Notes: a model not told the origin generated them from the letters alone. Counted from the first letter of the stretch, positions 20,924 to 32,320 are shown. The stretch is 64,000 bases of DNA from Eurosta solidaginis (GCF_040869045.1 NC_090321.1:74619183-74683182), one strand, 5' to 3'. Program-made: numbers and translations.

Positions 20924-21369
20924 AGGGGGACTCATTAAAGCATATAAACTTATAAGGTGTAAAATTATATCCATTTACACACGTTGTTATATGAACGCAC
21001 CTAGTAATACTCTTGATAAACTTGATTGTTTATCAGATGTATTATTGCCAAACAAATTTTTTTAGATTGTTATACAAATTAAAAAATGCCAAGATTAAGT
21101 GAAAAATCAAAACTAAAACGTCTTTACTAAGATATTCTTGTAAATGACTTGCCAATGTTGGAGATTTTTTGATGAAAATGCCTGCTGTAATGTCTGCAAG
21201 GTTGCATTCCTTTGAGTTTACCGCGTTTACACAATGAAATGTGCGCGTAAATTTATACAAATTGTGTAAATGATTTTTCATACAAAATTTGACAGTTCAT
21301 TTACGCACTAGATAAATTTATACGTTTACACACTTTATAAGGCATTTATACGGTTACATGAGTCCCCCT
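20924..21369. mobile_element. MITE with AGGGGGACTCAT ends, copy 1
   Basis: The 446-bp element begins AGGGGGACTCAT and its right end is the complement AGGGGGACTCATG; both ends continue into related sequence with TATAAA. AAT at 20921-20923 and 21370-21372 is a possible 3-bp target duplication. There is no coding frame of note. Confidence 0.7.
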
Positions 21370-21372
21370 AAT

Positions 21373-22189
21373 AATCTACCACTTATTTTTAAGTTTGCGT
21401 GGTAGAAGTGGTAGAACTTATATTTCAGGAAAAAAGGTGGTAGATCTACCACTTTAGTGGTAGAAGTCCGAACACTGCTCACAGTTGAACTGCATACAAA
21501 CCCTGCAAAAACGCTCCACGTCATTTGACTAGTCATTCTACGGTCATTATGACTTTCTGCAGCGGTTATATTCATAGTCACGTTTGCATGGGCGTGATGA
21601 ACTTTTGTGACCAAATTTTCCGTTTCGTTCCTATTAATGTGATCGTGCATTCCGCGCCCACTTATAGGATGTGAGCATAGCACTGCTCTGCTCACACACG
21701 TCACAATGCGCGTCAAAAGGCGGTCAAATTTTCGGTTTTTTCCTCTACATTTTCGAGTCATTTGACAATCAATTTTACTGCGGTTTTACCGTTTATATAA
21801 CCGCCATATAACTTGAATTTTACCTGCCGATTTACTTTACCTGTAGCAGCCACGAGAATAAAATATGAACCAAAAAATTTTATTTTCAATATTTATTTTT
21901 AATTATAATAACCAAACATAACATATAATATAAACATTTATTTAAAACATATCATTAGATTTAGTCAATTTTTGCCAAATAAAGAATATATGAGGCGCCT
22001 AGATGCAAAACCAGATATTTAAAAATTTGAAAATAATATTTAAATTGCGACAATATTGCATCGCCTAGCAACATTCTAAAAACCCGTGTTGAAAATTCAT
22101 AACAATTTACAAAATTTCAGCTTTTTTGTGCTTTTCTAAGTTTTAATTATCATGGATTCATCTGGTTTTGCATCTTGGAGCCTCATATA
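21373..22189. other. Unassigned sequence of copy 1 with local palindrome
   Basis: GTGGTAGATCTACCAC near 21438 is a perfect palindrome in a run of TGGTAG repeats. A 135-residue minus frame (21354-21761) has no recognised motif and overlaps the MITE end. The array insertion point of copy 2 corresponds to about 21895-21909 here, where the single TTTTAATTATAATAA is intact. Confidence 0.45.
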
Positions 22190-22643
22190 TTCATGAAATT
22201 GCAACTTAAATTAATACATTTAATATAAAAAGGAAGTAAGTACTTTAATAATAACATAAAAATATATTAATTGCTTTGACCTATATTGCTGCTGCAGCTA
22301 ACTTTACATTTGGACAATTCAGAAGTGTGTTATATTCATGTATAATTTGAGTTGTTTACATGGTTTCGAATACAAAATTTTATTATTTGAATCAATTTAA
22401 GTCTGCAACTTAAAGCTAAGTAGAAATTCAGATTAGATTTACTCTTGTTTTCAAATCAAGAATAATATTCAAAGGTGTCGTGGAATCGGATTGCTGTCGT
22501 AATTGAATTTGAAAGTAATAAAGTAAAATATGAATTAAAAAATGTAGGACTAGTAATTGAGTCAGACTTATTATTGTTCTAAATCTAATCATTCAAGCAA
22601 TAATTCTGAAACCCTAACAGGAGTATTGATTGGTTTCAAATCT
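22190..22643. repeat. First unit of a degenerate repeat of about 430 bp
   Basis: Copy 2 shows three such units in tandem (55410-56940). In copy 1 only this first unit is present; the homology stops at 22647. Confidence 0.6.
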
Positions 22644-22902
22644 AATTGTGTTAAAGTTTTTGGTGTGGTGAAAGTGACCTACTAGAATTTTGTTACGCTC
22701 CGCTGCTTTCCACCGAAGTTCGCGCATGCAATATCTTTATATTCCAAAATTTTTGTTCATACTGCCGCCACTGCCGTTCCAACTGCCTTTACTACCGACG
22801 TTTTGGTTGAATTCAATTCAACACCTGCTGTTCACGATGTTTTTGCTGCCGCCCCATCAAACTCTGCCCCAATTGACGCAAGAGCCACGACCATAAGTGT
22901 GG

Positions 22903-23511
22903 ATGACGAACTGGTGGGCTACGAAAACGTATGGAAATGTTAAAATTAATGAAAAAATCGACGACGAGCTAAGAGCTAGTACTGGGGTACTACAGCAACA
23001 TAGACTGGATTTTGCCGACATAGAGCATGCTATGCCCAAGTTCAGTGGTGATGATATATCAGTGACGGTGGGACATTTTCTTCACGATTTCGTAGAAGTA
23101 ATGGAGTCGTCAAGAGTAGACGAACGATTTAAATTGCTGGGTTTTCGTCGCTGCCTGGTGGGAACAGCCAAAGTTTTCCTTACCACCACCAAAGCATTAA
23201 GCTATGGCGAGTTAAAAAAGGCCCTTACGACGGAATTTGACGTGCCGATACAGAGGAACGAAATTTATAGGATGTTGGCAAGACGCAAGTGGGACAAAAA
23301 CAGCGCGTCATTGCATTGTTACGTTCTACTGAAGCAGCCAATAGGAAAACGGGCAAACATATGCGAAACAGAAATCATCGATTTTATAATAGACGGCATA
23401 GGCAATGTAGTGCCAAATGCACATATACTGTTACCGGCCAAAACACTTGATGAGTTGAAGGTATTAGTGAGCCGTTTTCAAAGAAAATATTTCACAGTAG
23501 AACCAGAATAA
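22903..23511 (+). pseudogene. Gag-like protein, first copy
   Basis: About 202 residues from ATG. Segments such as FSGDDISV, DERFKLLGFRRCLVGTA, LKKALTTEF and DELKVLVSRFQ fit the capsid region of LTR-retrotransposon gag proteins. There is no zinc knuckle or protease. Just upstream a different frame (about 22760-22953) reads an alanine- and proline-rich peptide ending DDELVGYENVWKC and a stop, so an old frameshift separates the N-terminal part; both copies share it. Confidence 0.6.
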
Positions 23512-23746
23512 TATTTGTTAGAAATTAAGTTATACTCTATCGAGGTCGATTACAGTGTTAGATTGGCCGAGCGGTAACTCTGAACACAAATAGCGAATTG
23601 TATTAGACTAGGTATTAGATTTAGATTAGGTATTAGATTAACAAATGTACGATAGTGAAGATAGAAATTAAGTTACAATGTATCAAGGTCAATACAGTGC
23701 GAGCTGTAACTCTGAACACAAATAGCGAATTGTATCAGATTAAGAA

Positions 23747-24300
23747 ATGTACGAAGACTCATTTAATCTTTCGAAGAATGACGAAGCCAAAGATGTGAAT
23801 GTCGAAAAACCAGCTAACAATGGAAATGGAAATGAAACTACGGTGTCGACTCCCTTACTAAAAGTAAGTAATTTTTTGATGCAGATAAATAGCCTCATTG
23901 TTTTTTCGTGTCCACCTCAAATGAAATAATCCTTAACATGGTACAATTACCAGGTAGAAGCATTAGCAAAAATGCAACCCTCCCGTGTATTTTGTTGTGG
24001 CCGCTGGAACATAAACTGTCAATCGGTCTTTCAATTTCTACTGTCAAAAGTGATGTATGAAAAGATATGACACTATTTTTTCCGTCAAAAACAAAAAACA
24101 AACAACATGCTGGGAAAAAAGTAAATCAACAAATAAATGTTGGTTTTCTGATAAACAGACTTATTTAACGCAAAAGAAAGGTAATGAGCTGTTTCTTTAT
24201 ACTTAGTCTTGTTTTATTCACTTTTTGTCATTTTGCAGATGCAGATGAATTTGTGCAAAAATTCGAAGAGAATGAAAATTAGTTTCCAGCAATTTGTGAC
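23747..24300 (+). pseudogene. Spliced-looking host-type fragment inside the retroelement
   Basis: An acidic frame (SFNLSKNDEAKDVNVEK...TPLLK) ends exactly at a strong donor AAAA|GTAAGT (23865). About 370 bases on, TTTTGCAG (near 24237) is a good acceptor, after which DADEFVQKFEEN continues in the same phase until a stop. This suggests two exons of a gene picked up or interrupted by the element. I do not recognise the protein. Confidence 0.35.
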
Positions 24301-24493
24301 CAAACGACAGCAGCTAAGCAAGTTAATGAACCAATGGAGCCAGAATCGGATAGGACATTAGTTTTATTTGAAGAGCCTGCTGCAAGCGCGCTCAGATAGC
24401 AGTACAAGGCTGTTAGCGAACGCATCCAAAACCCCATTTTTGAAGCGCAGCGCCTCTTACGTGCTTAATTCAAATTAGCCGCCCACAGGTGGA

Positions 24494-24850
24494 ATGACGA
24501 AAAATATCAGTAGCACCACAATGACTATTAATGCAGCTACGCGTGCACAAACATTGACTTCATACTTTTCGGCGCTCACTGAGGCACAACGCAACAACAT
24601 GCGCGTACTTGCACACGAATATGGCACATTTAGCTCAAGTGGCAATACTAAAATCATTCAACCTGATATAAATCTCAATCCGTCTGCTCTGCCGCCACTG
24701 CCGTTCCAACAGCCTTTACTACCGATTTTTTGGTTGAATTCAATTCAACACCTGCCGTTCACGATTTTTTTGCTGCCGCCACTGCCGTCTATTCTGCCGC
24801 CGCTACCGTCTGCTCTGCCGTCACCTCCGTTCATACCAGAAACGATATAA
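24494..24850 (+). pseudogene. Gag N-terminal-like region, third partial copy
   Basis: From 24690 the sequence repeats the CTGCCGCCACTGCCGTTCC region found upstream of each gag copy, with GCCGCC expansions near 24780-24830. The preceding 65 codons (INAATRAQTL, LAHEYGTF) may be an N-terminal gag segment. It is followed by stops. Confidence 0.4.
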
Positions 24851-25318
24851 TAGGGAGACATTGCATAGACGAAAAATAGTGTGAGGCAAGCTTCACAAAA
24901 TTCTAGTAGGTCACATTCACCACTTACCACAGCAGAATTTGTTAAACTACCACTGTCTGTATTTGTTATTTTATAATTATTTGTACACTTTTTATTCAGC
25001 TAATGTGTTCAGAATTTTAACTTTTACTCACTAAAACTCCAATCAGTGTATTTCTGTGCTTAAATTATGTTAAAAATTGTGTTAAAGTTTTTGGTGTGGT
25101 GAAAGTGACCTACTAGAATTTTGTTACGCTCCGCTGCTTTCCACCGAAGTTCGCGCATGCAATATCTTTATATTCCAAAATTTTTGTTCATACTGCCGCC
25201 ACTGCCGTTCCAACTGCCTTTACTACCGACGTTTTGGTTGAATTCAATTCAACACCTGCTGTTCACGATGTTTTTGCTGCCGCCCCAATTGACGCAAGAG
25301 CCACGACCATAAGTGTGG

Positions 25319-25927
25319 ATGACGAACTGGTGGGCTACGAAAACGTATGGAAATGTTAAAATTAATGAAAAAATCGACGACGAGCTAAGAGCTAGTACTG
25401 GGGTACTACAGCAACATAGACTGGATTTTGCCGATATAGAGCATGCTATGCCCAAGTTCAGTGGTGATGATATATCAGTGACGGTGGGACATTTTCTTCA
25501 CGATTTCGTAGAAGTAATGGAGTCGTCAAGAGTAGACGAACGATTTAAATTGCTGGGTTTTCGTCGCTGCCTGGTGGGAACAGCCAAAGTTTTCCTTACC
25601 ACCACCAAAGCATTAAGCTATGGCGAGTTAAAAAAGGCCCTTACGACGGAATTTGACGTGCCGATACAGAGGAACGAAATTTATAGGATGTTGGCAAGAC
25701 GCAAGTGGGACAAAAACAGCGCGTCATTGCATTGTTACGTTCTACTGAAGCAGCCAATAGGAAAACGGGCAAACATATGCGAAACAGAAATCATCGATTT
25801 TATAATAGACGGCATAGGCAATGTAGTGCCAAATGCACATATACTGTTACCGGCCAAAACACTTGATGAGTTGAAGGTATTAGTGAGCCGTTTTCAAAGC
25901 AAATATTTCACAGTAGAACCAGAATAA
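25319..25927 (+). pseudogene. Gag-like protein, second copy
   Basis: Nearly identical to 22903-23511; one Arg to Ser change near the C-terminus. The upstream frame lacks the 15 bases (five codons) found in the first copy. Confidence 0.6.
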
Positions 25928-26485
25928 TATTTGTTAGAAATTAAGTTATACTGTATCGAGGTCGATTACAGTGTTAGATTGGCCGAGCGGTAACTCTGAA
26001 CACAAATAGCGAATTGTATTAGACTAGGTATTAGATTTAGATTAGGTATTAGATTAACAAATGTACGATAGTGAAGATAGAAATTAAGTTACAATGTATC
26101 AAGGTCAATACAGTGCGAGCTGTAACTCTGAACACAAATAGCGAATTGTATCAGATTAAGAAATGTATGACAGTAAAAATAGAAATTAAGATAATGTATC
26201 GAGGTCGATACAATTTTAGGCTGGCCGAGTTGTAAGATCATAAATGCAACCATGTCAACTAATTAATAGAATAAGCAAAAATACATCACTGTAAAGGAAG
26301 AAAAGAGAAGATGGTGAACTTCCGGTTCATTATTGGATTGACGACTGAAGAATAAAGTATTAAGATAATTAATCCGGACGTTTCTGCTATTTTATTAACC
26401 ATCGCAGGTAGAAATTACAGGATATTTATTTCATTTGACAGTTGGCTCAATTTGCCGTTGATAAACCGAAATATCTATCTCTTAT

Positions 26486-26643
26486 GCCTGGTTTTTCAGT
26501 GCGAGTTTAAACTCTAGTTAAAATTGACTAGAGTTAACCTTGCCACTTTGTTCGATAACATCAAATTTTGCTGCTCATCTCAGCTTATGCGTCCGAAGTG
26601 GCAGGGTTAAACTCTATTCAACTTCGCACTGAAAAACCCGGCC
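26486..26643. mobile_element. Short MITE of the TTTTTCAGTGCGA family
   Basis: The left end GCCTGGTTTTTCAGTGCGA is mirrored by the complement of the right end (GGCCGGGTTTTTCAGTGCGA). It is about 158 bp. Fragments of the family are at 16427-16640. Confidence 0.65.
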
Positions 26644-27075
26644 TTAATTGACGGAAACATGTTTACAACGTATTGCAACGAATTTACTGCTATTCCTCTT
26701 AACCTTCTACTAACGTTCGAATCACTAAACTGTTGAATAAATAACTCCACTATTCAATAATGCAAAATGGCCTTTATTTAAGTACTTCCCAATAACACTT
26801 ATCTTCGCAACTAAAAGCTTGCTTAAATCAAACTGATTGCCGCGCCTCCACTGTCCCTGCTTTTATACTGTGCGGTTTCCTCGTTGACATATTTCTAAGC
26901 GCTTCTATTTCCGGAACTTACTAGTTAGTTATCAGCTATAAAATTACTCAGCTGTAACTACAGATGCACGATTTTATAGCTTCTCTCATTGCATACTTTC
27001 GGGAGTATCTCAGATATATGCATGTGGTTGTGCGTTGCTTCTCCGCTGCGTGTATGTACATATGTGTAGACATAA

Positions 27076-27886
27076 TTGCCGTCTTCCAGTAAGTTTGACA
27101 GCTCCGCCTCACGCTCAATTCTCACGGGAATGCTCTGGATCATTGAGAGACTTGAGAAGCAGATGTCGTGAAATCTTCGCACACGTGAAATGTGATAGGC
27201 AGATGTCGCCGCTCTTTTTCATTTAACTCATACGGCGATATGCTAAGCAGCGACATCTATTTTTGAAAAAGTAGGTTTATTAAAGGTAGCATTACTTGCT
27301 TACTTAATTGGCGCTTAACCGTCTAAACGGTTATGGCCGTCAAACAAGGCGCGCCAGTCGCTCCGCCAACCGGCGCCAATTGGTCACACTAAGGGAGTTT
27401 AAATCGTTTTCCACCTGGTCCTTCCAACGGAGTGGGGGCCGCCCTCTACCTCTGCTTCCATAGGCGGGTTCCGATAGAAACACTTTATTGGCCGGAGCAT
27501 CATCATTCATTCGCATAACATGGCCTAGCCAGCGCAGCCTCTGCGTTTTAATTCGCTGGACTATGTTGATGTCTGCGTATAGCTCGTACAGTTCATCATT
27601 AAATCTTCTTCGGTACTCGCCATCGTCAACGCGTAGAGGTCCATAAATCTTTCGAAGAACTTTTCTCTCGAACACTCCCAAAGCCGCTTCATCTGCTGTT
27701 GTCATGGTCCATGCTTCTGCTGGTTCCCCAGTAGCATTGTCAAACTAAAAAGAAGTAATTAACAAATTATTGGCTCACAAATTTAACCAGACTCCTATCT
27801 GGATTTATCTGGCTCAAATCGTTGTTGTTGCATTTACATGCAAAATTATTTATCTGGCTCAGGATATTGCCACCGGATGACGGCAA
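27076..27886. mobile_element. MITE-like element in the gypsy A LTR
   Basis: The ends TTGCCGTCTTCC and, as complement of the right end, TTGCCGTCATCC form 12-bp inverted repeats with one mismatch. Flanks are CATAA and ATATG, so the duplication may be AT or TA and cannot be fixed. Without the nested RTE fragment and its extra duplication it is about 366 bp. The copies at 5862-6225 and about 36105-36468 lack the right end. Confidence 0.7.
27294..27730 (-). pseudogene. RTE-like 3' fragment nested in the MITE
   Basis: The minus frame reads FERKVLRKIYGPLRV, RLRWLGHVMRM, GRPPLRWKDQVENDL and NWRRLAERLARLV, the C-terminus of an RTE-like protein, followed by a 3' end AACCGTTTAGACGG and TAAGTAAG-like tail. 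GTAGCATT at 27286-27293 and 27731-27738 is an 8-bp target duplication. It is a 5'-truncated 437-bp insertion. Confidence 0.8.
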
Positions 27887-28007
27887 ATATGATTGATTCG
27901 TTTATGTAGATACAAGTGACTGTCTGCTTTATTGTTGTTGTGACTTCATTTACTTAGCATCAGACTAGTGATGTGAGTATCACTTAGCGTCACTAATATT
28001 CGTCACA

Positions 28008-28881
28008 CTTGCTCCTCCAAAGTGCTATTGAAACGTTCCACCATACCATCGGACTGAGGATGCAATGCAGTTGTCCGTGTTTTTCGAATGCCCAACTTCT
28101 TACACATTTCTTGGAACACAGCTGATTCAAAGTTCCTGCCTTGGTCAGAATGTAACTTCATTGGTACACCATACCTTGCGACCCAATCGTTTATAACCAC
28201 TTCTGCTACTGTTTCCGCGTCTTGGTTGGGGATTGGGTATACCTCTGGCCATTTACTGAAATAATCCAGAACCACCAGCACGTATTTGTTTCCGCGGTTG
28301 CTAGTAGGAAATAGACCTGCGATATCCATGGCGATCCTTTCAAATGGTGCACCTGAAATATACTGCTTCATTTGGCCATGACTTCGTATTTTGGGCCCTT
28401 TCGCTCTGTTGCAAACCTCGCAGTTGGCAATCCACTCGGTGATCGACTGACGGAAACCAACCCAATAGAATCTGTGCTTAATCTTCTCGAGCGTCTTCGT
28501 GATTCCAAGATAACCTCCACTTGGACCATTATGCAGCTCGCTGAGTAAGTCAGGAATCCTCTTTCTGGGAACAACTATCAGTTTCTTCTTGCATTGACCA
28601 TCCTCACTCTCCCATACTCGATGCAAGCAACCGGATATCAATTCTAAACTTTTTCACTGTGCCCAATATGTCTTCGCAATGGGACTCTCTGCTGACATCT
28701 CCTCTCTGTTTGCTCTTTCGTTTCGTTCGAGCCCTTGCATATCATGTGACAGATCTGTATCTTCTAGCTGACACTTTCTTAGTTGTTCCTTGTCCCATTC
28801 ATCCGTACACGTTATAGCCATTAGCCGGACATCTATAATGTCTTCTTTAGCCTCGGCCTTTGAACAGTGCTTGCATTCCAA
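28008..28881 (-). pseudogene. Gypsy A integrase, core retained, C-terminus deleted
   Basis: The frame 28641-28003 starts in the zinc-binding region: LHNGPSGGYLG where GGHLG is expected, so the second His is Tyr, then NCEVC. The catalytic core shows MDIAG (Asp), HSDQG (Asp) and MVERFNSTLEE (Glu), the D,D-35-E triad. Five residues on it meets the LTR at 28007, so the C-terminal chromatin/DNA-binding domain is missing. That missing domain is exactly what gypsy B retains. Upstream (28881-28654) a separate frame covers the linker after RNase H. Confidence 0.85.
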
Positions 28882-28973
28882 ACTACATGGTCTTCGTGAC
28901 GTTGCATCAGCATTTCCATGGGTGCTACGTTTCGATGCTCAATGGAAAAGTCATAGCTTTGTAGTCGCTCCAT

Positions 28974-29290
28974 CTACCGTGCCAATTGTCCTTCCGGCTT
29001 ACGGAACTGCAGAAGCAATTTCAACGCTGCGTGATCTGTCCTGACGCGGAATCGCTGGCCGTAGACGTATTTGTGAAAATGTTTAATGCACTCTACAAAT
29101 TCCAACAGCTCTCTCCGTGTAACGCAATAGTTCTTCTCTCGTTTTCCAATCGAACGGCTGTAATATGCAACTAACTTCTCCTGTCCATCGACTCGCATCT
29201 GTATCTAGAATAAATGTTGCTCCTGGAATCGGATATGCCAACATTAGGGCAGTGCACAAACGCTCCTTCAATGTTTGGAAAGCCACTTCT
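28974..29290 (-). pseudogene. Gypsy A RNase H domain, frameshifted
   Basis: Two frames together give the Ty3/gypsy RNase H: TLKERLCTALMLAYP and FILDTDAS (29286-29083), then LVAYYSRSIGKREKNYCVTRRELLE and FRVRTDHAALKLLL (29198-28974). They are in different registers, so a frameshift lies between, near 29170-29190. The motif residues DTDAS, RELLE and TDHAAL are present. Confidence 0.82.
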
Positions 29291-29433
29291 TGCTCCTTCC
29301 ATCCAAGAGCTTAATTTTTTCTTGTAAGCTCATGGAGGCTATGGGATACGCTGAAAAAGTTTAGTACAAATCGGCAGTAATATGTACACAGCCCAAGGAA
29401 ACTTCTTAATTCATGCAAGTTCTGTGGTCTTGG

Positions 29434-29952
29434 CTAATCCTTTACTGCCTCTATCTCTTCATTCGCTGTACAGATGCCTTCTGTCGTTACCTTGTGACTC
29501 AAATAATTTACTTCCTTTTTAAACAGCAAACACTTTTTGGGACTTAGTTTCAGACCAGCGCGAGCTATTCTGTGGAAAACTTCCTCCAAGTTCTTAAGAT
29601 GTTCATCAAAGTTCTTGCCCAATACGATGATGTCGTCCAGGTACACCAAGTATGTTTTCCAATGTAGTACTTTCAGTACCTGGTCCATGAGTCTTTCAAA
29701 AGTAGCTGGTGCATTACAAAGTCCAAAAGGCGTCACTTTAAATTGCCAAAGACCATCACCGACCCTAAAGGCTGTTTTCTCTTTATCTTCCTCCTTCACC
29801 TCAACTTGCCAGTAGCTGCTTTTCAATTCCAGTATGGAAAACCATTTCGTACCAGATAGCGAGTCCAGAGTATCGTCAATTCTTGGAAATGGGTAGCTAT
29901 CCTTTTTCGTGACCAGTCTTGCTAGTTGAAACGCGTTCCTGGAGCTGTTCAC
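29434..29952 (-). pseudogene. Gypsy A reverse transcriptase, defective
   Basis: Starts at VTKKDSYPFPRIDDTLD, so the N-terminal fingers are deleted. Motif A reads SILELKSSYWQV where Ty3/gypsy enzymes have LDLKSGYWQ; the metal-binding Asp is Glu and Gly is Ser. Then FRVGDGLWQFKVTPFGLCNAPATFERLMD and the catalytic YLDDIIV are intact, followed by HLKNLEEVFHRI and LKLSPKKC. With the altered motif A and missing fingers it should be inactive. Confidence 0.87.
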
Positions 29953-30271
29953 AGTTAATAACTATTTCAGCCTCTTGGCATCTTCCCAATATAGCTCCTT
30001 TTGTCAGTTTGAGTGGTGACTTGAACTCATTGAGTATTCTTACCGGAATACGTCCATCCTGGTTTGTCATAGCCAGGGTTTTTCCTAAAAGTATGTTCGG
30101 TGTTGATTTGTTTGCTGCCTCGACAACCCACAATTTGTTTGTCCCACAATCTCCATCAACCTTTGCCCAGATGACTGCTTCGGATTTTTGTGGTATTTGC
30201 TGACTCTCTTCCACCAGCACTCGTTTACTGCTGTAGCCTCTATCGTAGCCGAAATTAAGTGGCACATCCAT
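29897..30271 (-). pseudogene. Gypsy A protease-RT spacer region
   Basis: The frame resumes after the LOA insertion with MDVPLNFGYDRGYSSKRVLV, which aligns with gypsy B residues after MRYKN (ILLNFSLEKGFSSKRVLVEE). It continues through ILLGKTLAMTNQDGRIPVRI and ends near INCEQLQ, then a deletion joins it out of frame to RT. Confidence 0.75.
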
Positions 30272-30335
30272 GTTCTTATATCGCATGTTGTTGTTGTTGT
30301 AGCAGTGCTTCGCCCCACCTAACAGCCGCGACCGA

Positions 30336-31100
30336 TCACAAATTGTCATCAATATCCTCTAACGGGAGTCCAACGAAACTTGCTGTTTTAACAGGGGTGG
30401 ACCATAAGGAAAGGGGTGTTAGAGGCGTTGGTTCCACATTACAATTAAAGAGATGGTTGGTGTCATGTGGGGACACATTGCAAGCGGGGCATACATTTTG
30501 TATGTCGGGGTTGATTCTGGATTTGTAAGAGTTTAACCTGTGACAGTATCCAGAACGAAGTTGAGCAAGAGTGACACGCGTTTCCCTGGGGAGTATGCGT
30601 TCCTCTTCCGCGAGTTTTGGATACTTTTCTTTGAGTATTGGATTCACCGGGCAATTCCCGGCATAAAGGTCCGACGCCTGTTTGTGGAGTTCACCAAGGA
30701 CCTGCTTGTGTTTTTTCGCTTCATACGGTTGGTTTCTCAGGTGCCGTATTTCCTCAAACATAAGAAGATAGCTCGTGGCAATTCTGAGAGCAGTATTTTG
30801 GCAGGCCTGTAGCTTCTTCCAGTGGGTAATTTTTAGGCTTGGCGACCATATGGGTGACGCGTAGCACGTAATCGGCTGGCTAATTGCTTTGTATGTAGTC
30901 ATGAGCGTTTCTTTATCTTTTCCCCAGGTACTGCCAGCGAGGGATTTGAGGATTTTGTTACGGCTCTGAATTCTCGGAACAATTGCGGCTGCGTGCTCAA
31001 CAAAATGTAGATCCTGATCAAAGTTCACACCCAAGATTTTGGGGTGTAGGACAGTCGGTAGCGTAGTGCCATCGACGTGGATGTTCAAAATGGTCGACAT
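30336..31100 (-). pseudogene. LOA-like RT thumb and C-terminal region
   Basis: 254 residues in one frame: HPKILGVNFDQDLHF and ILKSLAGSTWGKDKETLM, TYKAISQPITCYASPIW are the thumb-side conserved segments of Jockey-type RTs; near the end, CPACNVSPHDTNHLFNC is a CCHC-like zinc motif. It ends in a stop near the 3' end of the element. Confidence 0.83.
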
Positions 31101-31159
31101 TTGGGACGTCCATGTTGTAAATAAGGTCGCGGAAGATTTAGTCTGTGATAATTCCAGGT

Positions 31160-32320
31160 TTCGCGAGGCGAAAAAACTGGAGAGATCAGGGAGGGTTTAT
31201 TTTATTGCATAGCTCATCGAACTTTGGGCCTGGGCCTGTGGCCATTATTGTGCAGTCATCGGCGTAGGAAACGATTGTGACTCCTTCCGGTGGTGAAGGT
31301 AGCTTAGATATGTAGAAATTAAACAAACGTGGGGATAGGACAGTACCCTGTGACACCCCTTTGTTTAATTCTCCTTGGTTTTGATGTTTCGTTTCTAAAT
31401 TGCACCGATGCCTGCCGACCACTCAGATAATTTGCGGTCCACATTTTAAGACATGGGGGGAAGGGTAGACCCTTCCAGGTCTTGCAGTAACGAGCCATGG
31501 TTGACCGTATCAAAAGCTTTTGATAGGTCTAGCGCTGCGAGTACTGTTCTATGGTGGGGTATTGATTTAAACCGCAATTTATCTGGGTGCTAATGGCATT
31601 TAGCGCGGTGGTAGTGCTATGGAGTTTTCTGAAGCCATGCTGATGAGAGGCTAGCTGCAAATTTGCTTGGAAATAAGGGAGCAAAATGGCTTCAAGCGTC
31701 TTTGCTACTGGCGATAGGAGAGATCGGACGCTACGACTCTCCTATGTTAGCTGGTTTCCCAGGCTTTAGTAGCGGGACCACCTTGGCATTTTCCATTTCT
31801 CGGGTATGACAAAGGTGGAAAGAGACAGGTTGAAGACATGCGCTAAATATTTGAAACCCTCTTTCCCTAGGCTTTTAAGCATCGGCATGGCTTTGCAGTC
31901 TGGGCCCACTGCTTTGGATGGTTTAGCACGACCAATGGCGTCCTCAACCTCTTTAGCGGTGATGGTGATTGGTGACGCGCTGAAATTGTGTTTATGTGCG
32001 TGTCTGTTGGCCCTCCGTCTATCTTTGTCGACCGTAGAATGCATTAGATATTGTCGGCAGAAAGCGCTCGCGCATTTTTTCGCATCCGACAGCACTTTGT
32101 CGCCAAAGGCGATGGAAACTTTGTCTTTGTGCTTGGTCGGATTCGATAGGGACTTTACGGTGGACCAAAGTTAACCCACACCGGTAGAGAGGTTACAACC
32201 TCTTAGGTGCTCCTCCCATTTCGCCCGCTTGTGTTCATCCACAAGCAATCTGATGCGTTGGTTTATACCCTTATTTGGGGTCGCCTGGATCAAGCTGTCT
32301 TATAAGGTCACGTTCTCTCG
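31160..32320 (-). pseudogene. LOA-like reverse transcriptase, several frames
   Basis: From right to left: AKEVEDAIGRAKPSKAVGPD (RT start) in 32095-31766, then after a frame change the remaining palm; GVSQGTVLSPRLFNFYISKL and VSYADDCTIMATG (catalytic YADD) in 31422-31186. At least three frameshifts or stops interrupt it. Confidence 0.83.

Larger units (their letters stand above)
1997..22647 (+). repeat. Segmental duplication, copy 1 (about 20.6 kb)
   Basis: This segment is repeated in the same orientation at 32237-56294 with an offset of 30239-30248 bases. In the 3.7 kb of gypsy B (9374-13080 against 39617-43323) I count about ten substitutions, roughly 0.3 percent. Copy 1 starts inside the LOA-like element at ATCC and ends at 22644-22647 (AATT), where it runs into gag retroelement sequence. 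Copy 2 is continuous with intact flanking structure at both points, so copy 1 is probably the derived or artificially joined one. Copy 1 lacks the two insertions at 52157-55122 and 55610-56017. Confidence 0.93.
22644..26400 (+). mobile_element. Gag-only retroelement region with duplicated gag
   Basis: Bases 22644-23752 recur at 25075-26167 with very few changes: one Arg/Ser change in the gag frame and a 15-base indel near 22856. Between them are a gene-like spliced segment (23747-24300) and part of another copy of the same 5' region (24494-24850). After each gag come short tandem units around GAACACAAATAGCGAATTG. No protease, RT or LTRs were recognised. It looks like a decayed or non-autonomous retroelement that underwent a recent local duplication. 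Confidence 0.6.
26674..28007 (-). repeat. Gypsy A 3' LTR interrupted by a MITE
   Basis: LTR sequence 26674 to about 27075 and about 27887-28007 together match the 5' LTR at 35474-35997, with scattered differences and a few small deletions. On the minus strand it begins TGTGACGAAT directly after the truncated integrase frame. Confidence 0.88.

Noticed and set aside
21354..21761. 135-residue minus-strand protein
   Set aside because: No motif, overlaps the MITE end and a TGGTAG repeat run; conservation in copy 2 reflects the recent duplication only.
23560..23590. tRNA gene at TTGGCCGAGCGGTAAC
   Set aside because: It resembles a tRNA-Leu A box, but no B box, acceptor stem or anticodon arm follows, and it recurs at 25978 and 26221 as part of the retroelement's repeat tail.
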